Assembly (NCBI GenBank): GCA_963812195.1
Contig: CAWEUI010000023.1
Location: 124,001 to 188,000, forward strand
DNA: 64,000 nt
Direction of reading: 5' to 3'
DNA from: ZC4RG30 sp963812195
GTDB lineage: Bacteria > Pseudomonadota > Gammaproteobacteria > Steroidobacterales > Steroidobacteraceae
Below, one piece after another: positions 35,522 to 44,455 of this stretch (its first letter is position 1; each line of letters begins with the position of its first letter). Both the position numbers and the translations under genes were made by a program. The notes beneath the pieces are model-generated. The model worked only from the letters and a program-made list of their open reading frames with translations, was not told the origin of the DNA and did no database searches.

Positions 35522-36265
35522 TTACTTCTTGGCAGCCGGCGCAGGGGCGGGCCGGCCAACGCTCGGCAGAGCCGGCTTCACGCCGCCGATCAGGTTGGCT
35601 TCCAGGTCGCCGGTGAACTCACGCATGATGTCCTGGATGGCCTTGTTGCGCTTCAGCAGCACGTTGTAGGCGAACACCGCGGGCACCGCCACGAACAGGC
35701 CGAGCGCCGTCATGATCAGCGCCTCACCCACGGGGCCTGCCACCTTGTCGATGGACGGCTGGCCGGACACGCCGATCTTCAGCAGCGCCGTCAGGATGCC
35801 GTACACCGTGCCGATCAGGCCGATGAACGGCGCGGTCGAACCGACCGTGGCCAGGAAGGACAGGCCACTGGAGAGCTTGCTGTTGAGGCTGTCGACCGAA
35901 CGGTCCAGCGCCATGCTCAGCCACTCACGCATGGTGATGCGATCACCCAGGCGGCTCTCGTAATGCGCGGCGGCGCGGATGGCGCTCTCGGCGATGACAC
36001 GGAAGTCGTCATCCTTGGGCAGGCGATCGGCGCCTTCGCGGGCCGAAGCCGCGGCCCAGAAGTTGCGCTCCACGTTCCGGGCTGCCTTGCCCAGGCGGTA
36101 CTGATCCCACAGCTTGGTGAACGTGATGTACCAGGACACCAGGGACAGGAGCAGCAGGATGCCCAGAATGGCGTAGGACACCGACGTGCCGTGATCGATC
36201 ATGGCACCGAAACCGTACGGGTTGCTGGCAGGGGTGGCCGCTGCGGCCGCTACGTCTTCGTTCAT
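35522..36265 (-). CDS. exbB: ExbB/MotA/TolQ proton-channel family protein
   Basis: A 247-residue inner-membrane protein with three helices: SYAILGILLLLSLVSWYITF near residue 29, SSGLSFLATVGSTAPFIGLIGTVYGI near 130 (given as SSGLSFLATVGSTAPF and IGLIGTVYGI), and GEALIMTALGLFVAVPAVFAYN near 180 (GEALIMTALGLF, VAVPAVFAYN). The TAPFIGLIGTV and GLFVAVPA stretches are the family hallmarks. The tail is Ala/Pro-rich. Together with ExbD it forms the motor of the TonB system. Confidence 0.95.
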   Translation of the reverse strand: MNEDVAAAAATPASNPYGFGAMIDHGTSVSYAILGILLLLSLVSWYITFTKLWDQYRLGKAARNVERNFWAAASAREGADRLPKDDDFRVIAESAIRAAAHYESRLGDRITMREWLSMALDRSVDSLNSKLSSGLSFLATVGSTAPFIGLIGTVYGILTALLKIGVSGQPSIDKVAGPVGEALIMTALGLFVAVPAVFAYNVLLKRNKAIQDIMREFTGDLEANLIGGVKPALPSVGRPAPAPAAKK

Positions 36266-36338
36266 TTGATTCCTCGACTACTTTGCAGATATCCGCAATG
36301 GATTGATGGTGAACTGGGATTGGCAAAAAGCCCGACTG

Positions 36339-36968
36339 TTAATTGTTCAGCGTGAACCGGATCGGCAGGATCGGGCACGTCTCTACTTTCTTGCCGTCTT
36401 CCGTGGCCGGCCTGAAGCGCATCCGCTGGGCAACCTTCAGGGCGGCCGCATCCAGGCGCGGGTACTTGGATGTCTCCGCAACCTCGGCCTGGGAAGGATG
36501 CCCCTTGACGTCCACGCAGACGCGCACCTTGACGAGCCCCTGCTCTTCCAGGTTTCGCGAAACGCTCGGATAGTAATCCTGCAGGTCCGGCATGTAGGTA
36601 ACCTTCACCGGGACCCTCACCACCGGGGGTGGCGGCGCCGGCGGCGGCGGCGGCACTGGTTTGGTCGTGGTCGGCGGCGTGATGGCCATGGGCGGCGGAG
36701 CCGGCGGCAGCGGGATGTCCACCAGGATCGGCGGCACCTGCACCGGCGGCTGCTCGATCTTGACGTCAGGCGGCGGCGGCGGCGGCTCCTCCGGCTTCAC
36801 CTCGTTGATGATCTCGGCCTTGATCGGCTCGGTGATCGATTTGACGAACTTGACCGCGAGTCCGCTCTTGATGAGCCACAGCAACGCAATGTGGAAGACA
36901 ACGAGAAGGATCAGGAACGTGCCGCGGCGCGACAGCCAGTTGCCCTGCGAATGTGTATAGACGCCCAT
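36339..36968 (-). CDS. tonB: TonB energy transducer
   Basis: 209 residues with an N-terminal membrane helix (GTFLILLVVFHIALLWLI), a long proline-rich spacer of Pro-Pro-Glu/Lys/Val repeats (about residues 55-110) that spans the periplasm, and a C-terminal TonB domain (EEQGLVKVRVCVDVKGHPSQ, AALKVAQRMRFRPATEDGK). It passes energy to outer-membrane receptors. First gene of tonB-exbB-exbD-exbD-TPR, with its own upstream region of 192 bases. GTGGGG lies six bases before the ATG. Confidence 0.95.
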   Translation of the reverse strand: MGVYTHSQGNWLSRRGTFLILLVVFHIALLWLIKSGLAVKFVKSITEPIKAEIINEVKPEEPPPPPPDVKIEQPPVQVPPILVDIPLPPAPPPMAITPPTTTKPVPPPPPAPPPPVVRVPVKVTYMPDLQDYYPSVSRNLEEQGLVKVRVCVDVKGHPSQAEVAETSKYPRLDAAALKVAQRMRFRPATEDGKKVETCPILPIRFTLNN

Positions 36969-37111
36969 TGAACCCCACTAAAAATTCTCTGTCGCGCGAC
37001 CTACGTTGGGCCGCAGCACCCGCACGAAGCGCCGCAAGGTAGCGACCTTCGGGCTCCAGCGCAAGTCCGTCACACACTGTAACGCCGAACGGTCACCGCC
37101 GCCAAGTTGCC

Positions 37112-37126
37112 GCCCCGTCATGGGGC
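37112..37126 (-). terminator. GC hairpin between ilvD and tonB
   Basis: GCCCC and GGGGC form a 5-bp stem around a 5-base loop just after ilvD on the minus strand. No T run follows, so it is at best a weak terminator or pause site. Confidence 0.25.
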
Positions 37127-37160
37127 AAACCCCGCACGCGGCCCGGCCGCGCCCGCCCGA

Positions 37161-38843
37161 CTATTCCGTGACCGCGCCCCGGCTTGCACTGGCCACAGTA
37201 TGCGCGTATTTCGCCAACACGCCTCGCCTGGCATAGGGTCGGGGCGCGCGCCACAGCTTGCGCCGCCGCCGCAATTCCGCCGCGCTGAGCCGCACCTCGA
37301 TTCGCCGCTTGACGGCATCGATGGTTATCAGATCGCCATTGCGCAACAGACCGATCGGACCGCCCAACGCCGCCTCCGGCGCGACATGTCCCACGACAAA
37401 ACCATGACTGCCCCCGGAAAACCGGCCGTCAGTGATCAATGCGACCTTGTCGCCCAGACCCCGGCCCATGATCGCACCGGTCGGACTCAGCATTTCCCGC
37501 ATACCGGGCCCGCCCACCGGACCTTCGCCGCGAATGACCACCACGTCGCCGGCCTTGACCTTGCCGGCCAGGATTGCGGCAGTGGCCCGTTCCTCGCCCT
37601 GGAAGACACGTGCCGGCCCGCTGAACGTCAGGCCCTCCTTGCCGGTGATCTTGGCCACCGCGCCTTCGGGCGCCAGGTTGCCGTCAAGTACAACCAGATG
37701 GCTATCTGTCTTTACCGGGGATTCGAACGGCTTGATCACTGTCTGCTGCGCCGGGTAATCGGCCACGTGCTCCAGGTTCTGCGCGACGGTGCGCCCGGTG
37801 ACGGTCAGGCAATCCCCGTGCAACAGCCCGCGCGCCAGCAGGCGCTTCATCAACGGCCGGATCCCGCCGATGTGAATCAGCTCGGACATCAGATAGCGAC
37901 CGCTTGGGCGCACGTCGGCCAGTACGGGCACGCGCCTGCCGACGCGGGCAAAGTCATCGAGCGTGAGCCGCACGCCCGCCTCATGCGCGATCGCCAGCAG
38001 GTGCAATACGGCATTGGTCGAACCGGCCAGTGCGATGACCACGGTGATGGCATTCTCGAAGGCCTTCCTGGTCAGGATGTCGCGCGGCGTGATGCCCTGT
38101 TTCAGCAATGCGACGACTGCCTCGCCGGCGCGATGACAATCGTCGCGCTTGTGCTCGCTGATGGCCTCCTGGGCCGAACTGTTGGGCAGCGACAGGCCCA
38201 GTGCTTCGATCGCCGAAGCCATGGTGTTGGCGGTGTACATGCCGCCGCAGCTGCCGGGTCCGGGAATCGCCGTGCGTTCCACCTCCAGCATCTGGGCCTC
38301 GGTGATCCCGCCGCTGGCGCGCGCGCCCACAGCTTCGAACACCGACACGATATCCGTGTGCCCGGCTCCCGGCTGGATGGTGCCGCCGTACACGAACACC
38401 GCCGGGCGGTTCAAGCGCGCGATGGCCATCGCACAGCCCGGGATGTTCTTGTCACAACCGCCGATTGCCACAAATCCGTCGAAGCCCTCGGCACCAACCA
38501 CGGTTTCGATCGAATCGGCGATCACCTCGCGCGACACCAGCGAATAGCGCATGCCCGGCGAACCCATCGAGATGCCGTCGGAAACCGTGATGGTGTTGAA
38601 CAGCACACCCTTGCCGCCCGCGGCGTCGGCACCGGCGGCGGCCTGCAGTGCCAGCTTGTCGATGTGCATGTTGCAGGGGGTCAGATTCGCCCACGTCGAG
38701 GCGATGCCGACCTGCGGTCGGCCGAAATCCGCATCACTGAAGCCTACCGCGCGCAGCATGGCCCGCGCGGGCGCATTCTTCAGGCCATCGACGACGAGAC
38801 TGGAGTACTGGCGGGGTTCGGCCTTGCGGGTCCTTGGTTTCAT
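37161..38843 (-). CDS. ilvD: Dihydroxy-acid dehydratase
   Basis: A 560-residue iron-sulfur enzyme that dehydrates dihydroxy-isovalerate and -methylvalerate in valine/isoleucine synthesis. The cluster cysteines are in NLTPCNMHID, AIGGCDKNIPGC and GPGSCGGMYTANTM. DGRFSGGSHGFVVGHVAPEA near the C-terminus is conserved. ATG 38843 (behind AGGAA) gives the usual short N-terminus; ATG 38876 is possible and the frame is open to 38915. The gene stands alone, with ilvC, ilvE and leuCDB some 1.6 kb away on the other strand. Confidence 0.93.
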   Translation of the reverse strand: MKPRTRKAEPRQYSSLVVDGLKNAPARAMLRAVGFSDADFGRPQVGIASTWANLTPCNMHIDKLALQAAAGADAAGGKGVLFNTITVSDGISMGSPGMRYSLVSREVIADSIETVVGAEGFDGFVAIGGCDKNIPGCAMAIARLNRPAVFVYGGTIQPGAGHTDIVSVFEAVGARASGGITEAQMLEVERTAIPGPGSCGGMYTANTMASAIEALGLSLPNSSAQEAISEHKRDDCHRAGEAVVALLKQGITPRDILTRKAFENAITVVIALAGSTNAVLHLLAIAHEAGVRLTLDDFARVGRRVPVLADVRPSGRYLMSELIHIGGIRPLMKRLLARGLLHGDCLTVTGRTVAQNLEHVADYPAQQTVIKPFESPVKTDSHLVVLDGNLAPEGAVAKITGKEGLTFSGPARVFQGEERATAAILAGKVKAGDVVVIRGEGPVGGPGMREMLSPTGAIMGRGLGDKVALITDGRFSGGSHGFVVGHVAPEAALGGPIGLLRNGDLITIDAVKRRIEVRLSAAELRRRRKLWRAPRPYARRGVLAKYAHTVASASRGAVTE

Positions 38844-38965
38844 GCGCACGCGGTTCCTGTTCTTTTCGTGATTCATTCGATCCAAGCCGACGTCACCTGC
38901 CGGCGGCGTAATCAAATCATGCGCGGCGGGCCTGCGTCACGCAGCACCCATGCCGGGCTGCGCCC

Positions 38966-40363
38966 TCATCCCGCGCGGCGCATCAACAGTTGCGCCACGG
39001 CGCGCACGCCGTGCGCTTCGGCGCCCTGTGGCCGCCCGGGCCGTTCGCGCGTATTCCAGCCATAGATGTCCAGGTGAATCCAGCGACTTGGCTCGGGCAC
39101 GAAGCGGCGCAGGAACAGTGCGGCCATGATCGAACCGGCCATTCCGCCCGCGGGAGCGTGGTTCACGTCTGCGATACGGCTTGCCAGTTCTTCCTCGTAG
39201 GGATCCCACAGTGGCATGGGCCACACGGGGTCGGCCACCTGCTGGCCAGCCTGCTGCAGCTCGTGCAGAAGCCGGGGGTCACCGCCGAACACGGGCGGCA
39301 CTTCCGGACCCAGCGCCACGCGCGCCGCGCCAGTGAGCGTGGCGAAGTCGATGATCAGATCATTGTGTTCCTCGGCCGCAAGAGTCAGGGCATCGGCCAG
39401 CACCAGGCGCCCTTCGGCGTCGGTATTGGTGATCTCCACGGTCAGCCCCTGGCGGGAACGCCACACATCACCCGGACGCTGCGCGTTGCCGTCCACGCTG
39501 TTTTCCACCGCAGGCACCAGCACCCGCAGGTCCAGTGGCACATCCAGCTCGCGCAGCAACTGCCCGGTGGCCAGGGCCGCCGCCGCGCCGCCCATGTCCT
39601 TCTTCATCAGCGCCATGCCGGCGGAGGGCTTGATATCCAGTCCGCCGGAATCGAAGCACACACCCTTGCCCACCAGCGTGACCCGCGGCTTGCCCGGCCG
39701 GGCCAGGCGCAGATCCAGCAATCGGGGCGCGCGCGCACTGCCCTGCCCCACAGCGGCAATGAGCGGAAACTCGCGCTTGAGCTCTTCGCCCTTGATGACC
39801 CGCAACTGACCATCGAGACGCCGGGCGAGCCCGGCCGTCTGCTGCTCCAGCTCCTCCGGTCCCAGATCATTGGCCGGTGTGTTGATCAGATCGCGCGCCC
39901 AGGCCGTGGCCGCAGTAGCCGCGGCCAGATACCCCGGATCGACCCCGTCCAGCGGGGCCAGCCCGGCGCGCGCCGCCGCGTCACTGCGGGTCCGATATCG
40001 CTGGAAACGGTATTGCCCGTATGCCCACCCCAGCGCGAACTGCAACGCGGCGCCTTCCGGCAACGGCGCAGCCGGCTGATAGTTCGCCGGCGGCAGGCGC
40101 TGCGCCAGGCCCGCCGCCAGCCAGAACCACGCCTGGCCATCAGGCACGCTCCTGCCCAGCCCGGCCACGACACAGCCGGCCGTGCCGTCCGGTGCGGGCA
40201 GCAGGGACCAACGTCCGCGCTCGGGCTGGAATGCCGCCGCGTCGAGCCAGGCGCGAACCGGCGCGGCCTGCTGGTCACGCCAACTCGCGAACTCCGGCTC
40301 GGTAACACAGTGCAGCAGCATCGATGCTGCGCCGGAAGCGTTCGGGTCCATGGAAGATGGCAC
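38966..40363 (-). CDS. M17 leucyl aminopeptidase family protein
   Basis: A 465-residue metallopeptidase. The two-metal site is visible in TLVGKGVCFDSGGLDIKP and MALMKKDMGGAAAALA, and in NTDAEGRLVLADAL, the family signature. It removes N-terminal residues from peptides in the cytoplasm. It lacks the longer N-terminal domain similarity of PepA, so it is probably the short PepB-like or YP-type branch. ATG 40363 is used; an ATG four codons later is an alternative. It diverges from ilvC. Confidence 0.9.
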   Translation of the reverse strand: MPSSMDPNASGAASMLLHCVTEPEFASWRDQQAAPVRAWLDAAAFQPERGRWSLLPAPDGTAGCVVAGLGRSVPDGQAWFWLAAGLAQRLPPANYQPAAPLPEGAALQFALGWAYGQYRFQRYRTRSDAAARAGLAPLDGVDPGYLAAATAATAWARDLINTPANDLGPEELEQQTAGLARRLDGQLRVIKGEELKREFPLIAAVGQGSARAPRLLDLRLARPGKPRVTLVGKGVCFDSGGLDIKPSAGMALMKKDMGGAAAALATGQLLRELDVPLDLRVLVPAVENSVDGNAQRPGDVWRSRQGLTVEITNTDAEGRLVLADALTLAAEEHNDLIIDFATLTGAARVALGPEVPPVFGGDPRLLHELQQAGQQVADPVWPMPLWDPYEEELASRIADVNHAPAGGMAGSIMAALFLRRFVPEPSRWIHLDIYGWNTRERPGRPQGAEAHGVRAVAQLLMRRAG

Positions 40364-40419
40364 GAGGCGATTCTATGCGATGAATATGCCTGACGCGTCA
40401 GCAGTTGGCGGAAAAGCGC

Positions 40420-40425
40420 TATAAT
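40420..40425 (+). promoter_or_regulatory. Putative -10 element (TATAAT) upstream of ilvC
   Basis: A consensus TATAAT lies 40 bases before the ilvC ATG. The best-looking -35 (TTGGCG at 40405-40410) is only nine bases away, which is too close; the correct position reads GTCAGC. A perfect palindrome TGACGCGTCA at 40391-40400 lies just upstream and could be a regulator site. Confidence 0.5.
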
Positions 40426-40465
40426 TCCCGGCCCAGTCAAGTGTGCCCATTACGGAGTGAATTCA

Positions 40466-41458
40466 ATGCGTCTATTCGGACCCAAGGATGTCGACAAATC
40501 CGCCCTGCGCCGTGCGCGCATCGCCGTACTGGGCTACGGCAGTCAGGGCCGCGCGCATGCGCTGAACCTGAAGGACAGCGGTTTTGACGTGGTGGTCGGC
40601 GTACGCAAGGGTGACAGCTGGAAGCAGGCCAGGCGCGACGGCCTGAAGGTCATGGCGCCCATCGATGCCGTCAAGGATGCCGACCTGATTGCCGTGCTGG
40701 TGCCCGACACCACGCAGAAGGCGCTGTACGCCGAGATCAGGAACGCGATACCCAAGGGCGCCACGCTGCTGTTCGCGCACGGTTTCAACATTCACTTCGG
40801 ACAGATCAAGCCGCGCAAGGACCTGGACGTGGTGCTGATCGCCCCCAAGGGCCCGGGTGGGCTGGTGCGTCGCCAGTACCAGCAGGGCCGTGGCGTGCCG
40901 GCGTTGATCGCCGTGGCCCAGAACGCCTCGAAGAAGGCCTTCGCCAAGGCGCTGGCCTATGCGCATGGCATCGGCAGCACCCGCGGCGGCGTGCTGGCCA
41001 CCACCTTCAAGGAGGAAACGGAAACCGATCTGTTCGGCGAGCAGGCCGTGCTGTGCGGCGGCGCCACCGAGCTGGTGCTGAAGGGTTTCGAGACGCTGAC
41101 CGAAGCCGGTTACCAGCCGGAGGTCGCCTACTACGAGGTGCTCCACGAGCTGAAACTGATCGTGGACCTGCTGCACGAAGGCGGACTGGCCAAGATGCAC
41201 AAGTTCATCAGCACCACGGCCAAGTGGGGTGATCTGACGCGCGGCCCGCGTGTGGTCAACAAGGCCACGAAGAAGGAAATGAAGAAGATTCTCGGCGAGA
41301 TCCAGAGCGGCAAGTTCGCGCGCCAGTGGATTGCCGAGAACCGCTCCGGCCTGAAGAAGTACAACAAGCTGATGAAGGCCGACATGAACCACAAGATCGA
41401 GAAAGTCGGCGCGAAACTCCGCGAGCGCATGCCCTGGCTCTCGGAAGAACGCGCCTGA
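40466..41458 (+). CDS. ilvC: Ketol-acid reductoisomerase, class I
   Basis: A 330-residue enzyme converting acetolactate to dihydroxy-isovalerate with NADPH. The cofactor motif is AVLGYGSQGRAHALNLKDSG. Family segments FAHGFNIHFGQIKP, LIAPKGPGGLVRRQY, KEETETDLFGEQAVLCGG and YYEVLHELKLIVDL follow, with the metal-binding Asp/Glu in the last two. Length fits the short class I. ATG 40466 follows GGAG by seven bases; a GTG at 40457 is less likely. It starts an ilvC-ilvE-leuC-leuD-leuB series. Confidence 0.96.
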   Translation: MRLFGPKDVDKSALRRARIAVLGYGSQGRAHALNLKDSGFDVVVGVRKGDSWKQARRDGLKVMAPIDAVKDADLIAVLVPDTTQKALYAEIRNAIPKGATLLFAHGFNIHFGQIKPRKDLDVVLIAPKGPGGLVRRQYQQGRGVPALIAVAQNASKKAFAKALAYAHGIGSTRGGVLATTFKEETETDLFGEQAVLCGGATELVLKGFETLTEAGYQPEVAYYEVLHELKLIVDLLHEGGLAKMHKFISTTAKWGDLTRGPRVVNKATKKEMKKILGEIQSGKFARQWIAENRSGLKKYNKLMKADMNHKIEKVGAKLRERMPWLSEERA

Positions 41459-41502
41459 GGCGCGCGCGACGCGCCTTTGTGTAAGGAGGTCGAGTAGTCG
41501 TC

Positions 41503-42462
41503 ATGCCCATACCCGCCACGCAGTACATCTGGTTCAACGGCAAGCTGGTTCCCTGGGAGAAGGCGACGGTACATGTACTGTCGCACGCCCTGCACTACGG
41601 CTCGTCGGTGTTCGAGGGCGTACGCGCGTATGCGACGCACAAGGGCGTGGCGATCTTCCGCCTCAACGACCACACCAGACGCCTGTTCGATTCGGCGAAG
41701 ATCTACCGGATAACCATTCCGTTCACCGCCGCGCAGCTCAACGCGGCCTGCGGCGAGGTACTGGCGGTCAACGGCCTGAAGAAGGGCGCGTACCTGCGCC
41801 CGGTGGCCTTCCGCGGCTACGGCGAGATTGGCGTTGCACCGAAGGTCGAGCCGCCGGTCGAAGTGGCGGTGGCGGCATGGGAATGGGGCAAGTACCTGGG
41901 CGCGGACTCCGAAGCCGAGGGCGTGGATGTGTGCGTGTCCACGTGGCAGCGCGTCGCGCCCAACACGTTGCCGGCCATGGCCAAGGCTGCCGGCAACTAC
42001 CTGTCGAGCCAGCTCATCAGCATGGAGGCGAAGCGGCTGGGGTTCGTCGAGGGCATTGGCCTGGCACCGGATGGCACTGTCAGCGAGGGCGCCGGCGAGA
42101 ACCTGTTCCTGATCAGGGATGGCGTGATCCATACGCCGGGTTTCGCGCATTCGGTGCTCGGTGGCATTACGCGTGATTCGGTCATCCGCCTGGCGAAGGA
42201 TCTCGGCTTCGAAGTGCGCGAGACCTCCATCCCGCGCGAGATGCTCTACATTGCCGACGAACTGTTCTTCACCGGAACCGCCGCCGAGGTGACGCCGATC
42301 CGCTCTGTGGATCGCATCACCGTGGGCGCGGGCCGACGCGGACCGATCACCGAACAGCTGCAGAAGGCTTTCTACGGCTTGTTTACCGGCGCCACACCCG
42401 ACAAGTACGGCTGGCTGGAACCGGTGGACATGACTGCGGCGCCACGCGCCGCGACTGCCTGA
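41503..42462 (+). CDS. ilvE: Branched-chain amino acid aminotransferase
   Basis: A 319-residue fold-type IV PLP enzyme: IWFNGKLVPWEKATVHVLSH at the start, LHYGSSVFEGVRAY, the PLP lysine in PAMAKAAGNYLSSQLI and EGAGENLFLIRDG. It performs the last step of Leu, Ile and Val synthesis. A strong ribosome binding site TAAGGAGGT (41482-41490) precedes the ATG by 12 bases, slightly longer than ideal. It lies 44 bases after ilvC and 14 before leuC. Confidence 0.95.
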   Translation: MPIPATQYIWFNGKLVPWEKATVHVLSHALHYGSSVFEGVRAYATHKGVAIFRLNDHTRRLFDSAKIYRITIPFTAAQLNAACGEVLAVNGLKKGAYLRPVAFRGYGEIGVAPKVEPPVEVAVAAWEWGKYLGADSEAEGVDVCVSTWQRVAPNTLPAMAKAAGNYLSSQLISMEAKRLGFVEGIGLAPDGTVSEGAGENLFLIRDGVIHTPGFAHSVLGGITRDSVIRLAKDLGFEVRETSIPREMLYIADELFFTGTAAEVTPIRSVDRITVGAGRRGPITEQLQKAFYGLFTGATPDKYGWLEPVDMTAAPRAATA

Positions 42463-42476
42463 CCGGGAAGCGCGCC

Positions 42477-43880
42477 ATGACAGCACCAAAGACGCTCTTC
42501 CAGAAGGTCTGGGAGCGGCACGAAGTCGTGCCGCAGACCGCCGACACCCCGGCGGTCATCTACATCGACCTGCACCTGATCCATGAAGTGACCTCACCGC
42601 AGGCCTTCGCCGAACTGCGCGCCCGCGGCCTGCCCGTGCGGCGCCTGGACCGCACGCTGGGCACCATGGACCACTCCACGCCGACTCGCACCGAGCAGGT
42701 ATTCGGCGGCAAGCCCATCACCATCGAATCGGCCGCCCGGCAGGTCAGGCAGATGGAGATCAACTGCGCCGAGTTCGGCGTGGAACTGCTCACGATGACC
42801 AGCGACAAGCGCGGCATCGTGCATGTCATCGGGCCAGAACTCGGCGCGACGCAGCCCGGCAAGACCATCGTCTGCGGCGACAGCCATACCAGCACGCACG
42901 GCGCGTTCGGTGCGCTGGCCTTTGGCATCGGCACCACCGAGGTCGGCCATGTGCTGGCCACGCAGTGCCTGCTGCAAAGCAAGCCGAAGACCCTGGCGAT
43001 CAATGTCACGGGAAGGCTCAAGCCCGGCGTCACGGCCAAGGACCTGGTGCTGGCCATCATCGGCAGGATCGGCGTTGGCGGCGGCACCGGCCACGTCATC
43101 GAGTTCCGCGGACCGGGCATTCGCGCCTTGAACATGGACGAGCGCATGACCGTGTGCAACATGTCCATCGAGGCCGGCGCCCGCGCCGGCATGATCGCCC
43201 CGGACGAGGTCACGTTCGACTACATGAAGGGCCGTCCACGCGCACCACAGGGTGCCGACTGGGATCGCGCCGTCGCGGACTGGCGCACGCTGGTCACGGA
43301 CGAAGGCGCGGCGTTCGACCGCGAAGTGACGATCGACGCCGGGCAGGTCGAGCCGATGATCACCTGGGGCACGCATCCGGGAATGGTCGCGGCGGTGACC
43401 GGCAGCGTACCGGTGAGCAGTGAGGATCCGGTGTTCGACCGCGCCCTGGCCTACATGGGATTCTCCGCCGGCCAGAAACTGCAGGGCAGCCCGATCAACG
43501 TGGTGTTCATCGGCAGTTGCACGAACTCGCGACTCTCGGACCTGCGCGCGGCCGCCGGCCTCTTGCAGGGTCACAAGATCGCGCGCGGCGTGCAGATGCT
43601 GGTCGTGCCCGGTTCGCAGCAGGTCAAGAAGCAGGCCGAGGCCGAAGGTCTGGACCGCATCTTCATCGAGGCCGGCGCCGAGTGGCGTGAATCCGGCTGC
43701 TCGATGTGCCTGGGCATGAACGGCGACACGGTGGACAAGGGCAACTACTCGCTCAGCACCAGCAACCGCAATTTCGAGGGCCGCCAGGGCGTGGGAGCAC
43801 GCACCCTGCTGGCCAGCCCGCTGACCGCGGCGGCCTCGGCCGTGCGCGGCGCCATCACCGACCCGCGGGAGCTCATGTAG
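42477..43880 (+). CDS. leuC: 3-isopropylmalate dehydratase large subunit
   Basis: A 467-residue aconitase-family protein that isomerises 2- to 3-isopropylmalate in leucine synthesis. The 4Fe-4S cysteines are in FIGSCTNSRLSD and ESGCSMCLGMN, with VCGDSHTSTHGAFGALAFGI as the other active-site stretch. It overlaps leuD by one base, and the two subunits form the enzyme. Confidence 0.97.
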   Translation: MTAPKTLFQKVWERHEVVPQTADTPAVIYIDLHLIHEVTSPQAFAELRARGLPVRRLDRTLGTMDHSTPTRTEQVFGGKPITIESAARQVRQMEINCAEFGVELLTMTSDKRGIVHVIGPELGATQPGKTIVCGDSHTSTHGAFGALAFGIGTTEVGHVLATQCLLQSKPKTLAINVTGRLKPGVTAKDLVLAIIGRIGVGGGTGHVIEFRGPGIRALNMDERMTVCNMSIEAGARAGMIAPDEVTFDYMKGRPRAPQGADWDRAVADWRTLVTDEGAAFDREVTIDAGQVEPMITWGTHPGMVAAVTGSVPVSSEDPVFDRALAYMGFSAGQKLQGSPINVVFIGSCTNSRLSDLRAAAGLLQGHKIARGVQMLVVPGSQQVKKQAEAEGLDRIFIEAGAEWRESGCSMCLGMNGDTVDKGNYSLSTSNRNFEGRQGVGARTLLASPLTAAASAVRGAITDPRELM

Positions 43881-44455
43881 TGGAACCGTTCGTCAGCATC
43901 AGCTCACGCACCGTCGTACTGCCGCACGCGGACATCGATACGGACCAGATCATCCCCGCGCGCTTCCTGCGTTCGACCGAGAAGGCCGGATTCGGCAGGA
44001 ACCTGTTTGCCGACTGGCGCTATCTCGCCGATGGCACGATCAACCCGGAATTCGTGCTCAACAAGCCCGAGGCCACCGGCTGCCAGATCCTGGTGGCCGG
44101 CGACAACTTCGGTTGCGGCTCCTCGCGCGAGCATGCGCCCTGGGCACTCACCGACTTCGGCATCCGCGCCGTGGTCAGCACCAGCTTCGCAGACATCTTC
44201 CGCTCCAACGCCCTGAAGAACGGGCTGGTGCCGGTGGTCGTGGACAAGGGCACATTGCAATGGCTCACCGCCAATCCCGGCGCCAGGGTGACGGTGGACC
44301 TGACCAGCAGCACGCTGAAGCTTCCCGGTGACAGGGCCGTGAGTTTTCCGATCGAGCCATTCGCGCGCTACTGCCTGATGCAGGGCGTGGACCAGCTCGG
44401 TTACCTGCTGCTGAAGAACCCGCAAATCACCGCCTACGAAGAGCGGCACCCATGA
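43880..44455 (+). CDS. leuD: 3-isopropylmalate dehydratase small subunit
   Basis: A 191-residue subunit with LPHADIDTDQIIPARFL, the swivel-domain GDNFGCGSSREHAPWAL and SFADIFRSNALKNGLVPV. GTG 43880 shares its first base with the last base of the leuC TAG. Slightly shorter than E. coli LeuD (201) at the C-terminus, with all conserved parts present. It overlaps leuB (ATGA). Confidence 0.96.
   Translation: MEPFVSISSRTVVLPHADIDTDQIIPARFLRSTEKAGFGRNLFADWRYLADGTINPEFVLNKPEATGCQILVAGDNFGCGSSREHAPWALTDFGIRAVVSTSFADIFRSNALKNGLVPVVVDKGTLQWLTANPGARVTVDLTSSTLKLPGDRAVSFPIEPFARYCLMQGVDQLGYLLLKNPQITAYEERHP

Noticed and set aside
35186..36355. 389-codon plus-strand frame opposite exbB/exbD
   Set aside because: ExbB and ExbD motifs on the minus strand are unambiguous; the plus-strand frame has none.
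40405..40425. TTGGCG and TATAAT as a complete sigma-70 promoter for ilvC
   Set aside because: The spacing is only nine bases. The -10 was kept; the -35 was not.
40364..40465. Leucine/isoleucine leader-peptide attenuator before ilvC
   Set aside because: No short frame with branched-chain codons and no alternative hairpins were seen.
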